Shown: positions 1-9,068, numbered from the stretch's first letter. The stretch: DNA of 64,000 bases from CAVQXR01 sp963717955 (GCA_963717955.1 CAVQXR010000001.1:1426001-1490000), one strand, 5' to 3'. Made by a program: numbers and translations. Notes: generated from the letters alone by a model not told the origin.

Positions 1-1305
1 CGGCCCGGAAACTACCGCGAGGAGGACGTCGGCGGCTACCGCACCGACCTACGGCCGCTCGACGTCGTCCAGCCCGAGGGTCCGAGCTTCGAGATCGACG
101 GCTGGGAGGTCCGCTGGCAGAGGTGGCGGCTCCGCGTCGGCTTCAACCAGCGTGAGGGGCTGACGCTGCACGAGGTCGGCTACGAGGACGGCGGGCGGGT
201 GCGCCCGATCGCGCACCGGATCTCGATCGCCGAGCTCGTGATCCCGTACGGCGACCCGGGCCCGGGCGGCTACCGCAAGAACGCCTTCGACATCGGCGAG
301 TACGGGCTCGGGTTGCTCACGAACTCGCTCGAGCTCGGCTGCGACTGCCTCGGCGAGATCCGCTACCTCGACGTCGACCTCGCGACCCCTCGAGGCGACG
401 TGACCACGATCCGCAACGCCATTTGCATGCACGAGGAGGACTACAGCCTGCTGTGGAAGCACTACGACTGGACGACCGAGACGACCGAGGTGCGCCGCTG
501 CCGCCGCTTCGTCGTCTCCTCGATCGTCACCGTCGACAACTACGAGTACGCGTTCTACTGGTACCTGTACCAGGACGGCTCGATCGAGTTCGAGTGCAAG
601 GCGACCGGGATCATCCTCACGGCCGCCGCCGAGCCGGGCGAGTCGCCGCGCCACGGGACGCTCGTCGCTCCGCAGCTGAACGGCATGCACCACCAGCACT
701 TCTTCTGCGCGCGCCTCGACCTCGACGTCGACGGGGAGCAGAACACCGTCGTCGAGGTGAACGCCGAGGCGCTCCCGTGGGGGCCCGAGAATCCGCACGG
801 CTCGGCCTATGTCGCGCGTGAGGTCGTCTTCGCCCGCGAGCAGGAGGCGCAGCGGCTCATCGACCCGCTCGCGGCGCGGTACTGGAAGGTGCTGAATCCC
901 GGGATGCGCAACAGCCTCGGCCAGCCCGTCGGCTACAGGCTGATCCCCGGTGGCAACTGCGCACCGATGTGCCACCCGGACTCGAGCATCGGCCGGCGCG
1001 CGGCGTTCATGTTCAAGCATCTGTGGGTGACCCCGTTCGCGCCGCGCGAGCTCTTCCCGGCCGGCGACTACCCGAACCAGCACCCGGGCGGCGCGGGCCT
1101 CCCCGAGTACACGGCCGCGAACCGCCCGATCGAAGACGCGGACGTGGTCCTCTGGTACGTGTTCGGCACGAACCATCTCCCCCGCCCCGAGGACTGGCCC
1201 GTGATGCCGGTGACGCGGATCGGCTTTCGGCTCGAGCCGCTGTGCTTCTTCGACCGCAACCCCGCGCTCGACGTGGCGCCCCCGGCGCCTCGGCACTGCC
1301 ACTGA
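1..1305 (+). CDS. Primary-amine oxidase (copper amine oxidase), C-terminal part
   Basis: Oxidative deamination of primary amines to aldehyde, ammonia and H2O2 by a copper/topaquinone enzyme (family knowledge). The frame is open from base 1, so the N-terminus lies outside the window; about 434 codons are present. Visible hallmarks in order: the GNYREEDVGGYR and GFNQREGLTLHEV segments of the catalytic domain, the DIGEYGLG segment with the likely catalytic Asp, the DNYEY motif whose Tyr becomes topaquinone, the HHQHFF copper-ligand pair, and FKHLWVTPF near the C-terminus. Ends with TGA 9 bases before the convergent cyclase gene. The substrate cannot be told. The family is certain; the missing start makes it a partial gene. 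Confidence 0.95.
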   Translation, partial: RPGNYREEDVGGYRTDLRPLDVVQPEGPSFEIDGWEVRWQRWRLRVGFNQREGLTLHEVGYEDGGRVRPIAHRISIAELVIPYGDPGPGGYRKNAFDIGEYGLGLLTNSLELGCDCLGEIRYLDVDLATPRGDVTTIRNAICMHEEDYSLLWKHYDWTTETTEVRRCRRFVVSSIVTVDNYEYAFYWYLYQDGSIEFECKATGIILTAAAEPGESPRHGTLVAPQLNGMHHQHFFCARLDLDVDGEQNTVVEVNAEALPWGPENPHGSAYVAREVVFAREQEAQRLIDPLAARYWKVLNPGMRNSLGQPVGYRLIPGGNCAPMCHPDSSIGRRAAFMFKHLWVTPFAPRELFPAGDYPNQHPGGAGLPEYTAANRPIEDADVVLWYVFGTNHLPRPEDWPVMPVTRIGFRLEPLCFFDRNPALDVAPPAPRHCH

Positions 1306-1314
1306 GGTCGATGG

Positions 1315-4300
1315 TCAGCCGCCCAGGCGCTCGAGCTGCTCCCGCGCCCGGTCGGCCCGGACGACGAAGCCCTTGCGCTCCCAGATCGTCACGACCTCTC
1401 GAAGCAGCGCTGCTGCCTGATCGCGCTGGCCCAGAGCCGCAAGTGCCGCTGCGAGGGCCTCCCGGGCGCGCCTGTGCAGCTCGGCCATGTCGGTCCGGGA
1501 GGAGATCGACATCGCGTCGCGGGCGATCGGCTCGGCTCGCTGCGCATCGCCGCCGGCAACGAGCAGCCGGGCTCGCAGAGCCCGCGTCATGACCTGCTGT
1601 CCCACGTCGTCCGCGCCGCTCGTCGCCTCGCTGCGACGGAGCAATGCGTCGACCTCGTCGACACGGCCTTGATCGAGCAGCAGCTCCGCGAGGCGCGCGG
1701 TCACCCAGGCAAGCTGTGAGAGGAAGCCTGTCCGTTCGTCGACGGCGAGAGCAGTCCGCTGGGCGGCCTCGGCAGCTTCGAGATCTCCCGCGCGCTCGTC
1801 GACCTCGAGCACCGCAGGATGGTTGACCTCCCAGAACGCGGTCCCGAGCTCGCGGAACAGTGCCACGCACTCGGTACGGCGCGTCCGGGCTTCCTCGAAC
1901 TGCCCCTGCTCCGCGAGGACGTGCGCCTGTGCGCCGACGAGCATGGCCTCGAAGAAGCGGTTGCCGCGCTCCCGCGCCCAAGCGAGGTCGGCGTCGAGCG
2001 AGAGCTGATGCTCGGGCGCCGGGGTCACGAGGTCGAAGAACGTGGCCGCGCTGATGGAAGCCCGCAGCCGGGCCTCGTCACGGGCCGCCGACAGCGCTCT
2101 CGCGTGCGGTAGGGCCCGCTGCGCCGCCTCGGCGGTCGCCACAAGCCGGCACTGGGCCCAGTACACGTCCGACACGAGTTGCGCAGCCCTGACGGCACCC
2201 AGGTCGTCGCCGGCTGCTCGCGCGACCTGGAATGCCTCCTCTCCGAGAGCGATCACGGCGTCTGCGTGTGCGGGGCTCCGCTCGAAGTCGTGTGACGCCC
2301 GGGCAACCCTCACCCGCCATTCCAGCGCCGGGAGTTCGGTCTCCTGTGCGAGCACCAGAGCTTCCGAGATCGTTCGGTTGGCATCGTCGACACGGCCGAG
2401 CTCGAAGAGCGGTGCCACGATGTCCAGCCTGAGCTCACAGCCGCGGACAGTGTCGTCTTCGAGCGCGATCGCGTGCTCCAGGAGCGTCCCGGCTGCCCGC
2501 ATGTCCGCACGGGCCAGGGCGCGCCGCCCGGCTGCCGCCAGCCGTTGGGCGGCACGGCGTGCGAGCGCGGTGACCGCCTCGCCGTCCTCCCCGAGCTCGG
2601 TCCGGTAGCGGTGCGCCGAGGCAAGGTGATGTCCAATGAGCGCATCCGGACCGGTCGCCTCACCCGGGCCGGTGTCGAGGTCGAACAGGTCGGCCACCGC
2701 CTCGTGCAACACTGCCCTCAGCACCTTGGGAACGCTCCGGTACGCCGCCTCCTGGATCAGCCCGTGATGGAAGCCGTACGGCCGGCGGGCGGCGCGCTCC
2801 ACTCGGAGCAGCTGCTTCCGGGTGAGCGCGACGAGCTGCCGGGACAACCGCCCGCGTTGCTCGGGCGGCGTGAGCGGGGCGAGCAGCTGCTCGTCGAAGT
2901 CGACGGCCAACACGGCGGCTCGCTCCAGCGTCGCACGTTCGTCCGGATCGAGCCGCCCGAGCCTCGCGTCGAGCACCGCCTGGATCGTGGCGGGAAGCTC
3001 GCCCACCTCGCCCGTCTCCGCTGCCGAGGCCGTGAGCTGCTCCAGGAAGAGAGGGTTCCCCTGGCTCGTGGTGGACACCGCGGCTCGAAGTTCGGGAGCG
3101 AGATCATCGACGAGGCTCTCGACGAGCGCCTCCGTGTCCTCGGCGGTCAACGGCGGCAGGCGGATCAGTGCCACCGCGTACGCCTCCGCACCCCAGCCGG
3201 GACGCTCGTCGAGGAGCTCCGGGCGTGCAACGCAGACGAGTAGCACGGGACCCGAGGCGAGCTCGACGAGGTACTGGAGGAGATCGAGGAACGTCGGCTC
3301 GGCCCAGTGGATGTCCTCGAACACGAGGCACATCGGGCCTCCCCGAGCGAGGAGCTCGACGAGCTTCCGGACGGCGGGGAAGACCTCATCGGTCCCGAGG
3401 GGCTCGCCGCCGAGACCGACCGCCCCGGTGATCGCGGTACGCTCGCGCTCGTCGAGCTCATCCAGACCGCCGACTCCAATGCTGTCGACGAGCTCCCGCA
3501 GCGGCCAGTACGTGAGGCCGTCGCCGTAGGATGGACAGCGCCCTGTGAGGACCCGGGCCCCCATGCGCGCGCCGGCTGCGAACTCGGAGACGAGCCGCGT
3601 CTTTCCGATCCCTGCCTCACCGAGCACCGTCACGAGTCGCGGGACGCCGTGCGCGACTGCTTGCTCGAGGGCCTCCCTCAATGCTGCGAGCTCGGGCTTG
3701 CGCCCCACGAAGGGGAGGTCGAACCGCCGCGGAATCGCCTCCGCCCCCTCGATCAGCGCGAGCAGGCGCCACGCTGCGACCGGCTCGGTCTTTCCCTTCG
3801 CCGCAACCGGCTCGACCGGCTCCGCCCGCACGGCTCCGGCCACGAGCCGGTGGGTCGGATCGCCGATCAGGATCTCCCCCGCGCCGGCCGCCTGCTCGAG
3901 CCTCGCGGCCGTGTTGACGGCGTCCCCGAAGAGCGTCTTGCCGCTTGGATCGTCCGCGGCCACGACCTCACCGGTGTAGACGCCGATCCGGGCCTCGAGC
4001 CGCACGTCGATGCGCTCGTCGAGCTCGCCGTTCAGCTCCTCGACGCCCGCCCGCACCTCGACGGCGGCCCGGACGGCGCGCAGTGCGTCGTCCTCGTGCA
4101 CGACCGGCATCCCGAACGCGGCCATGATCGCGTCGCCGATGAACTTCTCGACCGTGCCTCCGTGCCGCTCGATGGCCGCCCGCGCGGTCTCGAAGTACCG
4201 CGCGAGGATACGGTGGAGCACTTCGGGGTCGATGCTCTCCCCGAGCGCTGTCGAACCGACGAGATCGCAGAAGAGGACGGTGACGGTCTTACGGGTCTCG

Positions 4301-4323
4301 GCCGAGCCGGCCCGGGCCTCCAT
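1315..4323 (-). CDS. Class III adenylate/guanylate cyclase fused to an AAA-type ATPase and TPR-like region
   Basis: A 1002-residue signalling protein. Residues about 12-185 form a class III nucleotide cyclase domain: metal-binding Asp in VLFCDLVGST (D20) and FIGDAIMAAFG (D64), with DAVNTAARL supplying the purine/transition-state residues. A VGRKPEL linker leads to an ATPase with Walker A GEAGIGKTR (about 235-243) and a Walker B-like LVFEDIHWAEP. The C-terminal 400 residues are Ala/Glu/Leu-rich helical repeats resembling TPRs. This cyclase-ATPase-TPR layout is common in actinobacteria and its input signal is usually unknown. I chose the ATG giving MEARAGSAETRK because the open frame upstream runs antisense through the GST gene and looks non-coding. 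Confidence 0.9.
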   Translation of the reverse strand: MEARAGSAETRKTVTVLFCDLVGSTALGESIDPEVLHRILARYFETARAAIERHGGTVEKFIGDAIMAAFGMPVVHEDDALRAVRAAVEVRAGVEELNGELDERIDVRLEARIGVYTGEVVAADDPSGKTLFGDAVNTAARLEQAAGAGEILIGDPTHRLVAGAVRAEPVEPVAAKGKTEPVAAWRLLALIEGAEAIPRRFDLPFVGRKPELAALREALEQAVAHGVPRLVTVLGEAGIGKTRLVSEFAAGARMGARVLTGRCPSYGDGLTYWPLRELVDSIGVGGLDELDERERTAITGAVGLGGEPLGTDEVFPAVRKLVELLARGGPMCLVFEDIHWAEPTFLDLLQYLVELASGPVLLVCVARPELLDERPGWGAEAYAVALIRLPPLTAEDTEALVESLVDDLAPELRAAVSTTSQGNPLFLEQLTASAAETGEVGELPATIQAVLDARLGRLDPDERATLERAAVLAVDFDEQLLAPLTPPEQRGRLSRQLVALTRKQLLRVERAARRPYGFHHGLIQEAAYRSVPKVLRAVLHEAVADLFDLDTGPGEATGPDALIGHHLASAHRYRTELGEDGEAVTALARRAAQRLAAAGRRALARADMRAAGTLLEHAIALEDDTVRGCELRLDIVAPLFELGRVDDANRTISEALVLAQETELPALEWRVRVARASHDFERSPAHADAVIALGEEAFQVARAAGDDLGAVRAAQLVSDVYWAQCRLVATAEAAQRALPHARALSAARDEARLRASISAATFFDLVTPAPEHQLSLDADLAWARERGNRFFEAMLVGAQAHVLAEQGQFEEARTRRTECVALFRELGTAFWEVNHPAVLEVDERAGDLEAAEAAQRTALAVDERTGFLSQLAWVTARLAELLLDQGRVDEVDALLRRSEATSGADDVGQQVMTRALRARLLVAGGDAQRAEPIARDAMSISSRTDMAELHRRAREALAAALAALGQRDQAAALLREVVTIWERKGFVVRADRAREQLERLGG

Positions 4324-4334
4324 CGCCCGGGCGC

Positions 4335-4970
4335 TCAGCCGACGGGCTCTGCCGCCTGGAACGACGGGTGGGCAGCGACCGCGTCGCGCAGGCGTGCGAG
4401 CTTCGGGTACGGCGCGAGGTCGAGCGGGAGCCGCAGCGTCCGCCAGAGGACGGGGCCGACGGAGCAGTCGGCGATCGTGAAGGCTCCGAGCACGGTCCCG
4501 TTGTCGGCCACGAACTGCTCGTAGGCAGAGAGCGTCGCCTCGATCCGGGGCAGGGTCGCCGCGACCGCATCGGGATCGGCCCCTTCCGCGGCGCCGCCAC
4601 CTTCCTCGCGACCGTCCCGGAAGATCGTCACTGCCTCGAGCGCAAACAGCGGGGGCCGAACGATCGTCGACCAGGCGTCCATCGCCCAGTCGACCCGGGC
4701 GCGCTCGCGGACGTCGAGCGGGTAGAGGTCGTACCGCTGCTCGCGGTGGGCGAGGTAGCGGAGGATCGCGTTCGACTCGGCGAGCACGAGGCCGTCGTCG
4801 ACGAGCGTCGGGATGCGCCCGAACGGGTTCAGCGCGAGGTAGTCGGCCGGCCGCGGCTCCGCGAACGACACGTGGCGCCGCTCGTAGGCAAGCCCCAGCT
4901 CGGCGAGGAGGAAGCGCGCCCGGAGGGCATTCGACGACACCGGGTGGTCGTACAGGACGAGCGCGGCCAT
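4335..4970 (-). CDS. Glutathione S-transferase family protein
   Basis: A 211-residue GST-fold protein. The N-terminal thioredoxin-like half contains SSNALRARFLLAELG, the cis-Pro segment NPFGRIPTLVDDG and the ESNAILRYLA helix that contacts the thiol cofactor; the C-terminal half is all-helical. Actinobacteria generally lack glutathione, so the cofactor may be another thiol or the protein may be a non-catalytic homologue (inference). It lies 11 bases upstream of the cyclase gene on the same strand, so they may be cotranscribed, and it is divergent from the GAF gene. ATG start; no strong Shine-Dalgarno seen. Confidence 0.88.
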   Translation of the reverse strand: MAALVLYDHPVSSNALRARFLLAELGLAYERRHVSFAEPRPADYLALNPFGRIPTLVDDGLVLAESNAILRYLAHREQRYDLYPLDVRERARVDWAMDAWSTIVRPPLFALEAVTIFRDGREEGGGAAEGADPDAVAATLPRIEATLSAYEQFVADNGTVLGAFTIADCSVGPVLWRTLRLPLDLAPYPKLARLRDAVAAHPSFQAAEPVG

Positions 4971-4997
4971 GCAGGAATCCTATGCCATGATGCGCGC

Positions 4998-5441
4998 GTG
5001 GATCCACAGGCCATCCTCGAGGCGCTCGTCGCCGAGACGCGCGCGAGCCGTGCGACCCTCCGGCAGCGCGGCGCCGACGGCGCCGAGGCCGGATTCCCCG
5101 TCACCCATGAGGCGCTCGCCCCCTCGGCGCCCTCGATCCGCGGCGTCGCGACCCCGAGCATGGCCCGCCAGCCGGTCGTGCTCCGGGTCCTCGCCGGCGA
5201 GCAGGTGGTCCAGGACGACTGCGATGCCTGCTTCCCGGACGACGGGCCGTTCCACGCGATGCTCGCGCTCTACGGGGGCATGCGGGCGCAGATCGTGACA
5301 CCGCTCTCCCGGGATGGGCAGACCGTGGCGATCCTCTCCCTCCACGAGCTCGCCGGGCCGCGTCGCTGGAGCGCCGCTGAGATCGCCGCGTGCTCGGGTG
5401 CGGCCGACACGATCCTGCACGCAGTCGCGGCGGCCGCATGA
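4998..5441 (+). CDS. GAF-domain-like protein
   Basis: 147 residues from a GTG start (VDPQAILEALVAETRAS). It resembles a single GAF domain: an initial helix, a central stretch with VLAGEQVVQDDC and ALYGGMRAQIVTPL, and the final strand/helix pair VAILSLHELAGPRRWSAAE. GAF domains bind small ligands or act as sensors; no ligand can be named. Its TGA overlaps the ATG of the acetamidase gene by 4 bases, so the two are translationally coupled. A longer upstream open frame runs antisense to the GST gene and was not used. Family assignment is moderate because the domain is short and divergent. Confidence 0.75.
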   Translation: MDPQAILEALVAETRASRATLRQRGADGAEAGFPVTHEALAPSAPSIRGVATPSMARQPVVLRVLAGEQVVQDDCDACFPDDGPFHAMLALYGGMRAQIVTPLSRDGQTVAILSLHELAGPRRWSAAEIAACSGAADTILHAVAAAA

Positions 5442-6517
5442 CGAGGCTGTCCGTCGACAGCTCGGTCCCGCTCGCGCAGGAGCCCGGATCGGGCCACAAT
5501 CGCTGGCATCCCGACATCCCGCCGCTCGCCCGCGTGGCGCCAGGCGAGGAGCTGACGATCGAGACCCGCGACGGGCTCGACCGTGCGCTGCGACCCGGCG
5601 CGACCGCGGAGGACGTGCGCGCGATCGATCTCGCGTACCCCCACCCCCTGACCGGCCCGGTGGAGGTGGAGGGCGCCGAGCCGGGCGACGTTCTCGTGGT
5701 CGAGCTGATCGCGTTCGAGCCCGACGACTGGGGCGTCACCTGCATCGTGCCCGGGTTCGGCTTCCTGGCCGACCTGTTCACCGACCCTTTCGTCGTCGGC
5801 TGGGAGATCGGAGACGGGAAGGCGCGATCCGCGGAGCTCCCCGGGGTCGCGATCCCGCAGGACATGTTCCCCGGCGTGATCGGCGTCGCGCCGTCGCACG
5901 CGCTCATGGCGCAGATCCATCGGCGCGAGGACGAGCTCCGTGCCCGCGGCGGCGCGGTCGCCGACGAGGCACCGCGCGCCGCCATCCCGTCGTCGGCGGC
6001 AGACGGCCTGCGCACGATCCCGCCGCGCGAGAACGGCGGGAACCTCGACGTCCGCCAGCTCGTGGCCGGAAGCCGCGTGTATTTCCCCGTGCACGTCCCG
6101 GGCGCGCTGTTCTCGATCGGCGACCTGCACTACGCCCAGGGCGACGGTGAGACCTGCGGCGTCGCGCTCGAGGTCGCAGGCGCGGCGACGCTCCGCTTCG
6201 CGGTCGAGAAGCGCCCGCGGTGGCCGCTGCGCTTCCCGGCCTTCGAGACGCCGGCGCGGCCGCAGCGGCGATCGTTCGGAACCCTCGGGCTCCCGGTCAC
6301 CGCCGACGGCCGCAACGAGTCGCTCGACATCGGTCTCGCGGCCCGGAACGCCGTGCTCGAGATGATCGCATGGCTCGAGGCCACGCACGGTCTCACTCCC
6401 GAGCAGGCCTACGTGCTCGTCAGCGTCGCATGCGACCTACGCCTCGCGGAGGTCGTCGACGTACCCAATCCGGCCGTCTCGTGCCTGCTCCCACTCGATA
6501 TCTTCGAGGAACGATGA
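5438..6517 (+). CDS. Acetamidase/formamidase family protein
   Basis: 359 residues resembling the FmdA/AmdA amidohydrolase family, which releases ammonia from short aliphatic amides. Typical features are the early HNRWHPDIPP segment, the repeated PEPGD-like turn (GAEPGDVLVVELI), FPGVIGVAPS, the PPRENGGNLDVRQL block and GDLHYAQGDGE, which carries the metal-site His/Asp/Glu pattern. The start is the ATG overlapping the upstream TGA; its own TGA overlaps the next ATG. The unbroken chain GAF protein - amidase - coiled-coil protein - cyclodeaminase-like enzyme suggests nitrogen-compound catabolism, but the real substrate is unknown. Confidence 0.9.
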   Translation: MTRLSVDSSVPLAQEPGSGHNRWHPDIPPLARVAPGEELTIETRDGLDRALRPGATAEDVRAIDLAYPHPLTGPVEVEGAEPGDVLVVELIAFEPDDWGVTCIVPGFGFLADLFTDPFVVGWEIGDGKARSAELPGVAIPQDMFPGVIGVAPSHALMAQIHRREDELRARGGAVADEAPRAAIPSSAADGLRTIPPRENGGNLDVRQLVAGSRVYFPVHVPGALFSIGDLHYAQGDGETCGVALEVAGAATLRFAVEKRPRWPLRFPAFETPARPQRRSFGTLGLPVTADGRNESLDIGLAARNAVLEMIAWLEATHGLTPEQAYVLVSVACDLRLAEVVDVPNPAVSCLLPLDIFEER

Positions 6518-6876
6518 CGACGACGCCGAACGACCTGCCCCCGGATCCGCATCGGATCGAGATCGCCCGCGCCCGGCGGCGGCAGGAGGCACTCGACTCG
6601 CTCGAGTCCGAGCAGCAGCGCGAGCAGGCTCTCCGGGGCCGCCTCGAGCCTGCGATCCGGGACGCGGAGGCGTGGCGGGCAGACGAGATCGCCTTCGAGC
6701 GGGTCTCGGACGAGGATGCCGCCACCCTGAAGGCGATTGGCTTCGTTCAGGGCCGTCCGGCGGAGGATTCGCGTGGGCGGCTCGAGGCGCAGATCGGGAA
6801 GCTGCAGGAGCAGATCGCCGACTCGCAGCGCCGCCAGCGCGCATTCGAGGCCTACGCGAAGGCGCTCTCGGACTGA
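6514..6876 (+). CDS. Small charged coiled-coil protein of unknown function
   Basis: 120 residues, not recognised. Highly charged and helical: an Arg/Glu/Gln-rich stretch (about residues 18-60) and a second one near the C-terminus (LEAQIGKLQEQIADSQ) look like coiled coils; no signal peptide or membrane segment. A central stretch (FERVSDEDAATLKAIGF) may be a small globular element. The ATG overlaps the amidase stop by 4 bases and the stop is 1 base from the next GTG, so it belongs to the same operon and is probably a real translated gene. Confidence 0.75.
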   Translation: MTTTPNDLPPDPHRIEIARARRRQEALDSLESEQQREQALRGRLEPAIRDAEAWRADEIAFERVSDEDAATLKAIGFVQGRPAEDSRGRLEAQIGKLQEQIADSQRRQRAFEAYAKALSD

Positions 6877-6877
6877 C

Positions 6878-7843
6878 GTGGGCGTTCCGGTCTTCTCGGG
6901 ACGCCACGTGCTCGCCGCCGTCTCACCCTCCGAGACGGTCGACGTGGTTCGCGAGGCGTTCCTCGAGCACGCCCGCGGTCACCTGGCGATGCCGTCGAAG
7001 GTCTACGTCGACGCCCCGCCGGACGGCGACTTCCGGGCCATGCCGGCCGCCGGCGGCGGCTACGCGGTGCTGAAGTGGGTGACGTCCTTCCCCGGCAATC
7101 CGGCGCGCGGCCTCCCCACGGTCTCCGGGGTCGTCCTCCTCTCGGATGCAAGGACGGGCGAGCTGCGGGCGATCCTCGATGCCGCCGCGGTCACGGCCCT
7201 GCGCACGGGCGCGGCGGCCGTGCTCGCGGCCGAGGCGCTCGCGCGCGCGGATGCCCGCGCGGCGGCGGTCGTGGGTTGCGGCGTAAACGGCCGCGCGGTC
7301 GCCCGGACGTTCGCCGATCGCGGCCGTGAAGTCATCCTCTTCGACCCCCGCAGCGGGGCGGCCGAGGCCGCGGCGGACGAGCTGGCCGGCAGGGGCCGCG
7401 TCGTTGCCTCCGCCGAGGAGGCGCTTCGCGCGGACATCGTCGCCACGGTCACGCCGGGCCGTGATCCGGTGCTCCGGCGCGGCACCCTGCGTCCCGGCCA
7501 GCACGTGAGCCTGATGGGCGCCGACGGCGCCGGCAAGGCCGAGATCGAGCTCGAGGAGCTGCTCACCGCCCGGATCGTGTGCGACGAGTGGGAGCAGGCA
7601 AGCCACAACGGGGACATCTCCCACGCGGTGCGCGCCGGGAGGCTCGGCCGCGACGGCGTCGCGGAGCTCGGGAAGGTGCTCCTCGGCGAGGAGCAGGGCC
7701 GGCGGTCACCCGACGATGTGACGGTGTTCGACTCGACGGGGCTCGCCGTGCAGGATCTCGCGATCGCCCGGGGCGTCTACGAGCGGTACCGCGACGGCGG
7801 TGTGTCGCCCTTCGCGGATGTCGTAGAGATCGAACTCTCCTGA
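6878..7843 (+). CDS. Ornithine cyclodeaminase / mu-crystallin family protein
   Basis: 321 residues. An N-terminal substrate-binding region (AMPSKVYVDAPPDGDFRAMPA, with the conserved KWVTSFPGNP) precedes a Rossmann fold with AAVVGCGVNGRAVARTF as the dinucleotide-binding loop. The family includes ornithine cyclodeaminase, alanine dehydrogenase and ketimine reductases, all NAD(P)-dependent; the exact substrate cannot be assigned. GTG start one base after the upstream TGA, last gene of the coupled run that begins at the GAF gene, and followed by a large inverted repeat. Confidence 0.9.
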   Translation: MGVPVFSGRHVLAAVSPSETVDVVREAFLEHARGHLAMPSKVYVDAPPDGDFRAMPAAGGGYAVLKWVTSFPGNPARGLPTVSGVVLLSDARTGELRAILDAAAVTALRTGAAAVLAAEALARADARAAAVVGCGVNGRAVARTFADRGREVILFDPRSGAAEAAADELAGRGRVVASAEEALRADIVATVTPGRDPVLRRGTLRPGQHVSLMGADGAGKAEIELEELLTARIVCDEWEQASHNGDISHAVRAGRLGRDGVAELGKVLLGEEQGRRSPDDVTVFDSTGLAVQDLAIARGVYERYRDGGVSPFADVVEIELS

Positions 7844-7845
7844 CG

Positions 7846-7940
7846 CTCCGCGGCTGAGGGCCCGGCTCGGCCGGCCGCGACCCGCGTAGGAGCCGGGCGG
7901 AGCCCGGCGTTCTCGGCCGCGAGTGCCCTCAGCCGCGGAG
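7846..7940. repeat. Large nested inverted repeat, possible terminator
   Basis: Perfect 16-base arms at 7846-7861 (CTCCGCGGCTGAGGGC) and 7925-7940. The 63-base interior has its own perfect hairpin, GCCGGGC at 7892-7898 and GCCCGGC at 7902-7908 with a 3-base loop, plus an alternative pairing of 7861-7868 with 7890-7897 and a CTCGGCCG/CGGCCG pair. No U-tract follows, so it is not a classical intrinsic terminator, though it sits where the upstream operon should end. Confidence 0.75.
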
Positions 7941-8087
7941 GGACGGAGATCCGGCCCCTGCGGCGACGAAGCTCTGACACGGGCTTTCCCAAGTCCTTAC
8001 CCGCGCTTCGCCCGCGCCTTGGCGGCCGTGCGGCACGCTGGATTCATGAGCCGCGTCACGCGGGAGAACCACGAAGGGAGGAGCACG

Positions 8088-8471
8088 ATGTCCATCACGA
8101 AGCGTCTGGCTGTCGTCGCCCTCGTCGCACTCGGCATGCTCGCCGTCGCGACGGCGGCGTACGCCAAGGACGGCGACGTCAGGGTCAGGGGGAGCTGCAC
8201 CGGCGCGGCCACGGCGAAGCTGAAGATCAGCCCGGAGGACGGCAGGCTCGAGGTCGAGTTCGAGGTCGACCAGAACCGCAATGGCGTCCACTGGCAGGTC
8301 GCGCTCCGACGCAACGGCGTGCGGTTCTTCCGCGGGACCCGGACGACTCAGGCGCCGAGCGGCTCGTTCGAGGTGCGGCGGCTCGCAGCCGACGGGCCGG
8401 GTCGGGACACGATCAGGGCGCGGGCGACGAGCCCTTCGGGCCAGGTCTGCAGCGCAGTCGCCACGCTCTGA
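8088..8471 (+). CDS. Small exported protein, unknown function
   Basis: 127 residues with a clear signal peptide: MSITKR, a hydrophobic stretch, then an ATAAYA cleavage-type site before KDGD. The mature part is predicted beta-rich, with two cysteines (SCTG and GQVCSA) that could form a disulfide. The ATG at 8088 follows a strong GGGAGGAG Shine-Dalgarno; an upstream in-frame ATG at 8046 lacks one. Not recognised as a family. It precedes the Asp/His-rich exported protein and the two-component system, hinting at a shared envelope stress or metal role (inference). Confidence 0.75.
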   Translation: MSITKRLAVVALVALGMLAVATAAYAKDGDVRVRGSCTGAATAKLKISPEDGRLEVEFEVDQNRNGVHWQVALRRNGVRFFRGTRTTQAPSGSFEVRRLAADGPGRDTIRARATSPSGQVCSAVATL

Positions 8472-8514
8472 CGGGCGAGCGGGCGGCAACACGTCTTTCG
8501 AGGAGGAGGCACAG

Positions 8515-9024
8515 ATGAAGTTGAGAACGATCGGGCTCGTGATCGCCGGCACGGTGGTGATCGGCGCCGGGATCGCCACTGCGGGGATCGCCACCGGGTT
8601 CGACGGCGCCTCGACGGGCACCCTCGCCGGCGGCCAGGTGACGACGGAAGGAACGTTCTCCGGCACGACGACCGAGGACACCGCGACCGGGAGCACGACG
8701 ACCGAGATCCTCACCGATAGCACGGGCGGGGCGGGCTCCACGGACGTGAGCGGCCCCTGCGACGAGGCGGAGCACGCCGGCGATCCCGACTGCCAGGGCA
8801 CGGCTGGAATCGACGACGATCCCCCCGGCCACGACGAGGACTCCGACGACCGGTCGGGCTCGAGCGGGCCGACGAGCAGCCACTCTGGCGGGGACGACGA
8901 CTCCGATGACGACCGGGGCGCGGATTCCGGCAACGACCACGACGGACAGGGGGACGACGAGGCTGGAGACGATCACGGCCATGACGACGAGGCCGGCGAC
9001 GATCACGGGCACGACGACGACTGA
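8515..9024 (+). CDS. Exported low-complexity protein with Asp/His-rich tail
   Basis: 169 residues. A hydrophobic N-terminal segment (residues about 5-29, GLVIAGTVVIGAGIATAGIA) acts as signal or anchor; no lipobox. Then a Thr/Ser/Gly-rich region and a strongly acidic tail ending in two copies of DDEAGDDHGH. Asp/His clusters of this kind often bind divalent metals, an inference here. An AGGAGGAGG Shine-Dalgarno precedes the ATG. It lies 43 bases after the preceding exported-protein gene and is followed by a hairpin before the response regulator. Confidence 0.75.
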   Translation: MKLRTIGLVIAGTVVIGAGIATAGIATGFDGASTGTLAGGQVTTEGTFSGTTTEDTATGSTTTEILTDSTGGAGSTDVSGPCDEAEHAGDPDCQGTAGIDDDPPGHDEDSDDRSGSSGPTSSHSGGDDDSDDDRGADSGNDHDGQGDDEAGDDHGHDDEAGDDHGHDDD

Positions 9025-9032
9025 CGACAGCG

Positions 9033-9068
9033 GCGGGCGGGCGCGACGATACGAGCGTGCCCGCCCGC
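9033..9068 (+). terminator. Terminator-like hairpin before the two-component system
   Basis: Perfect 10-base stem GCGGGCGGGC at 9033-9042 with its complement at 9059-9068 and a 16-base loop, 8 bases after the stop of the Asp/His-rich protein. No U-tract. A possible -10 (TAGCGT, about 9072) follows, 7 bases before the response-regulator GTG, so transcription could end and restart here. Confidence 0.55.

Noticed and set aside
49..1302. 417-codon open frame on the minus strand opposite the amine oxidase
   Set aside because: Low-complexity Arg/Val/Asp-rich product typical of antisense frames in high-GC DNA; the plus strand has clear enzyme motifs.
4324..5007. N-terminal extension of the cyclase/ATPase protein
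   Set aside because: Runs through the GST gene in another frame and has shadow-like composition; the internal ATG directly precedes the cyclase domain.
8940..9020. Tandem DNA repeat or CRISPR-like array
   Set aside because: It is the coding sequence for two DDEAGDDHGH units in an exported protein, with no spacer structure.
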